A stretch of DNA of 64,000 nucleotides from Candidatus Gastranaerophilales bacterium (GTDB lineage: Bacteria > Cyanobacteriota > Vampirovibrionia > Gastranaerophilales > Gastranaerophilaceae): NCBI GenBank assembly GCA_944325785.1, contig CALVBN010000002.1, forward strand, positions 1-64,000, read 5' to 3'. Positions 63,870-64,000 of this stretch are shown piece after piece. The notes beneath the pieces are model-generated. The model was not told where the DNA came from, ran no database searches, and saw only the letters and a program-made list of their open reading frames with translations. Numbering within the stretch: the stretch's first letter is position 1; every line of letters starts with the position of its first letter. The position numbers and the translations under genes are program-made.

Positions 63870-63910
63870 ATAATTATATATAATTTTGTACAAATGATTT
63901 CATTAAATGA

Positions 63911-63933
63911 AAAGAGTCCATTATGGACTCTTT
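63911..63933 (+). terminator. terminator at the right end
   Basis: AAAGAGTCCA-TTA-TGGACTCTTTTT. Confidence 0.75.
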
Positions 63934-64000
63934 TTAAATGGTTGAAATCCAAGACAGGCGAGAACGCAGTGAGAGCCGAGGAGTGAATATACAAAAAAAG

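Overview
The window looks like a chromosome piece from an AT-rich, Gram-negative-type bacterium of the non-photosynthetic cyanobacterial sister lineage (Vampirovibrionia/Melainabacteria, most like gut Gastranaerophilales). Three observations point there: a tRNA-Glu(TTC) almost of the cyanobacterial/plastid type (acceptor GCCCCCA, discriminator A, A53:U61 pair); a probable cyanobacterial-style RNA polymerase omega subunit; and many lineage-type hypothetical proteins with short N-terminal F-x-G/K motifs. The outer membrane is shown by an autotransporter, an usher-like barrel and periplasmic-type proteins. The taxon is an inference; no rRNA is present in the window.

Layout. 0-0.3 kb: a tandemly repeated structured RNA leader on the minus strand running off the left edge. 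0.35-13.5 kb: dut, two probable zinc proteases (one with a poly-G frameshift), nagZ-like GH3, and the dnaG-rpoD operon. 13.9-24.3 kb: cell-wall amidase, dnaX, matrixin, gltX, probable rpoZ, map, tRNA-Glu. 24.4-32.7 kb: polyprenyl sugar-phosphate transferase, a lytic transglycosylase behind a structured leader, a STAS protein, purA, an NfnA-like flavoprotein and an internally shortened lipoamide dehydrogenase. 32.7-42 kb: acyltransferase, TPR glycosyltransferase-like protein, YggT, MTA phosphorylase and ADP-forming acetyl-CoA synthetase. 42-56.7 kb: surface/secretion region with small Cys-rich secreted proteins, an M16 protease, a GGAIYN-repeat autotransporter and a five-gene minus-strand operon that reads as a divergent chaperone-usher pilus system (tip candidate, chaperone, two pilins, usher), with a further pilin-like gene divergent from it. 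57-64 kb: accessory island with a class 3 lipase, two cytosine-5 methyltransferases plus a PD-(D/E)xK nuclease (type II restriction-modification), a gene remnant and a HigBA-type toxin-antitoxin pair under an apparently leaderless, palindromic promoter.

How it works together. The core is housekeeping (replication priming, sigma factor, clamp-loader, translation, nucleotide metabolism) mixed with envelope remodelling (GH3, amidase, lytic transglycosylase, sugar transferase). The most unusual parts are the chaperone-usher-like operon in a cyanobacterial-lineage genome, two or three structured RNAs without a family I can name, a dispersed three-hairpin repeat with a compensatory base change between its two copies, and a C8/G8 tract that breaks a metalloprotease gene in a way that suggests phase variation or a sequencing error.
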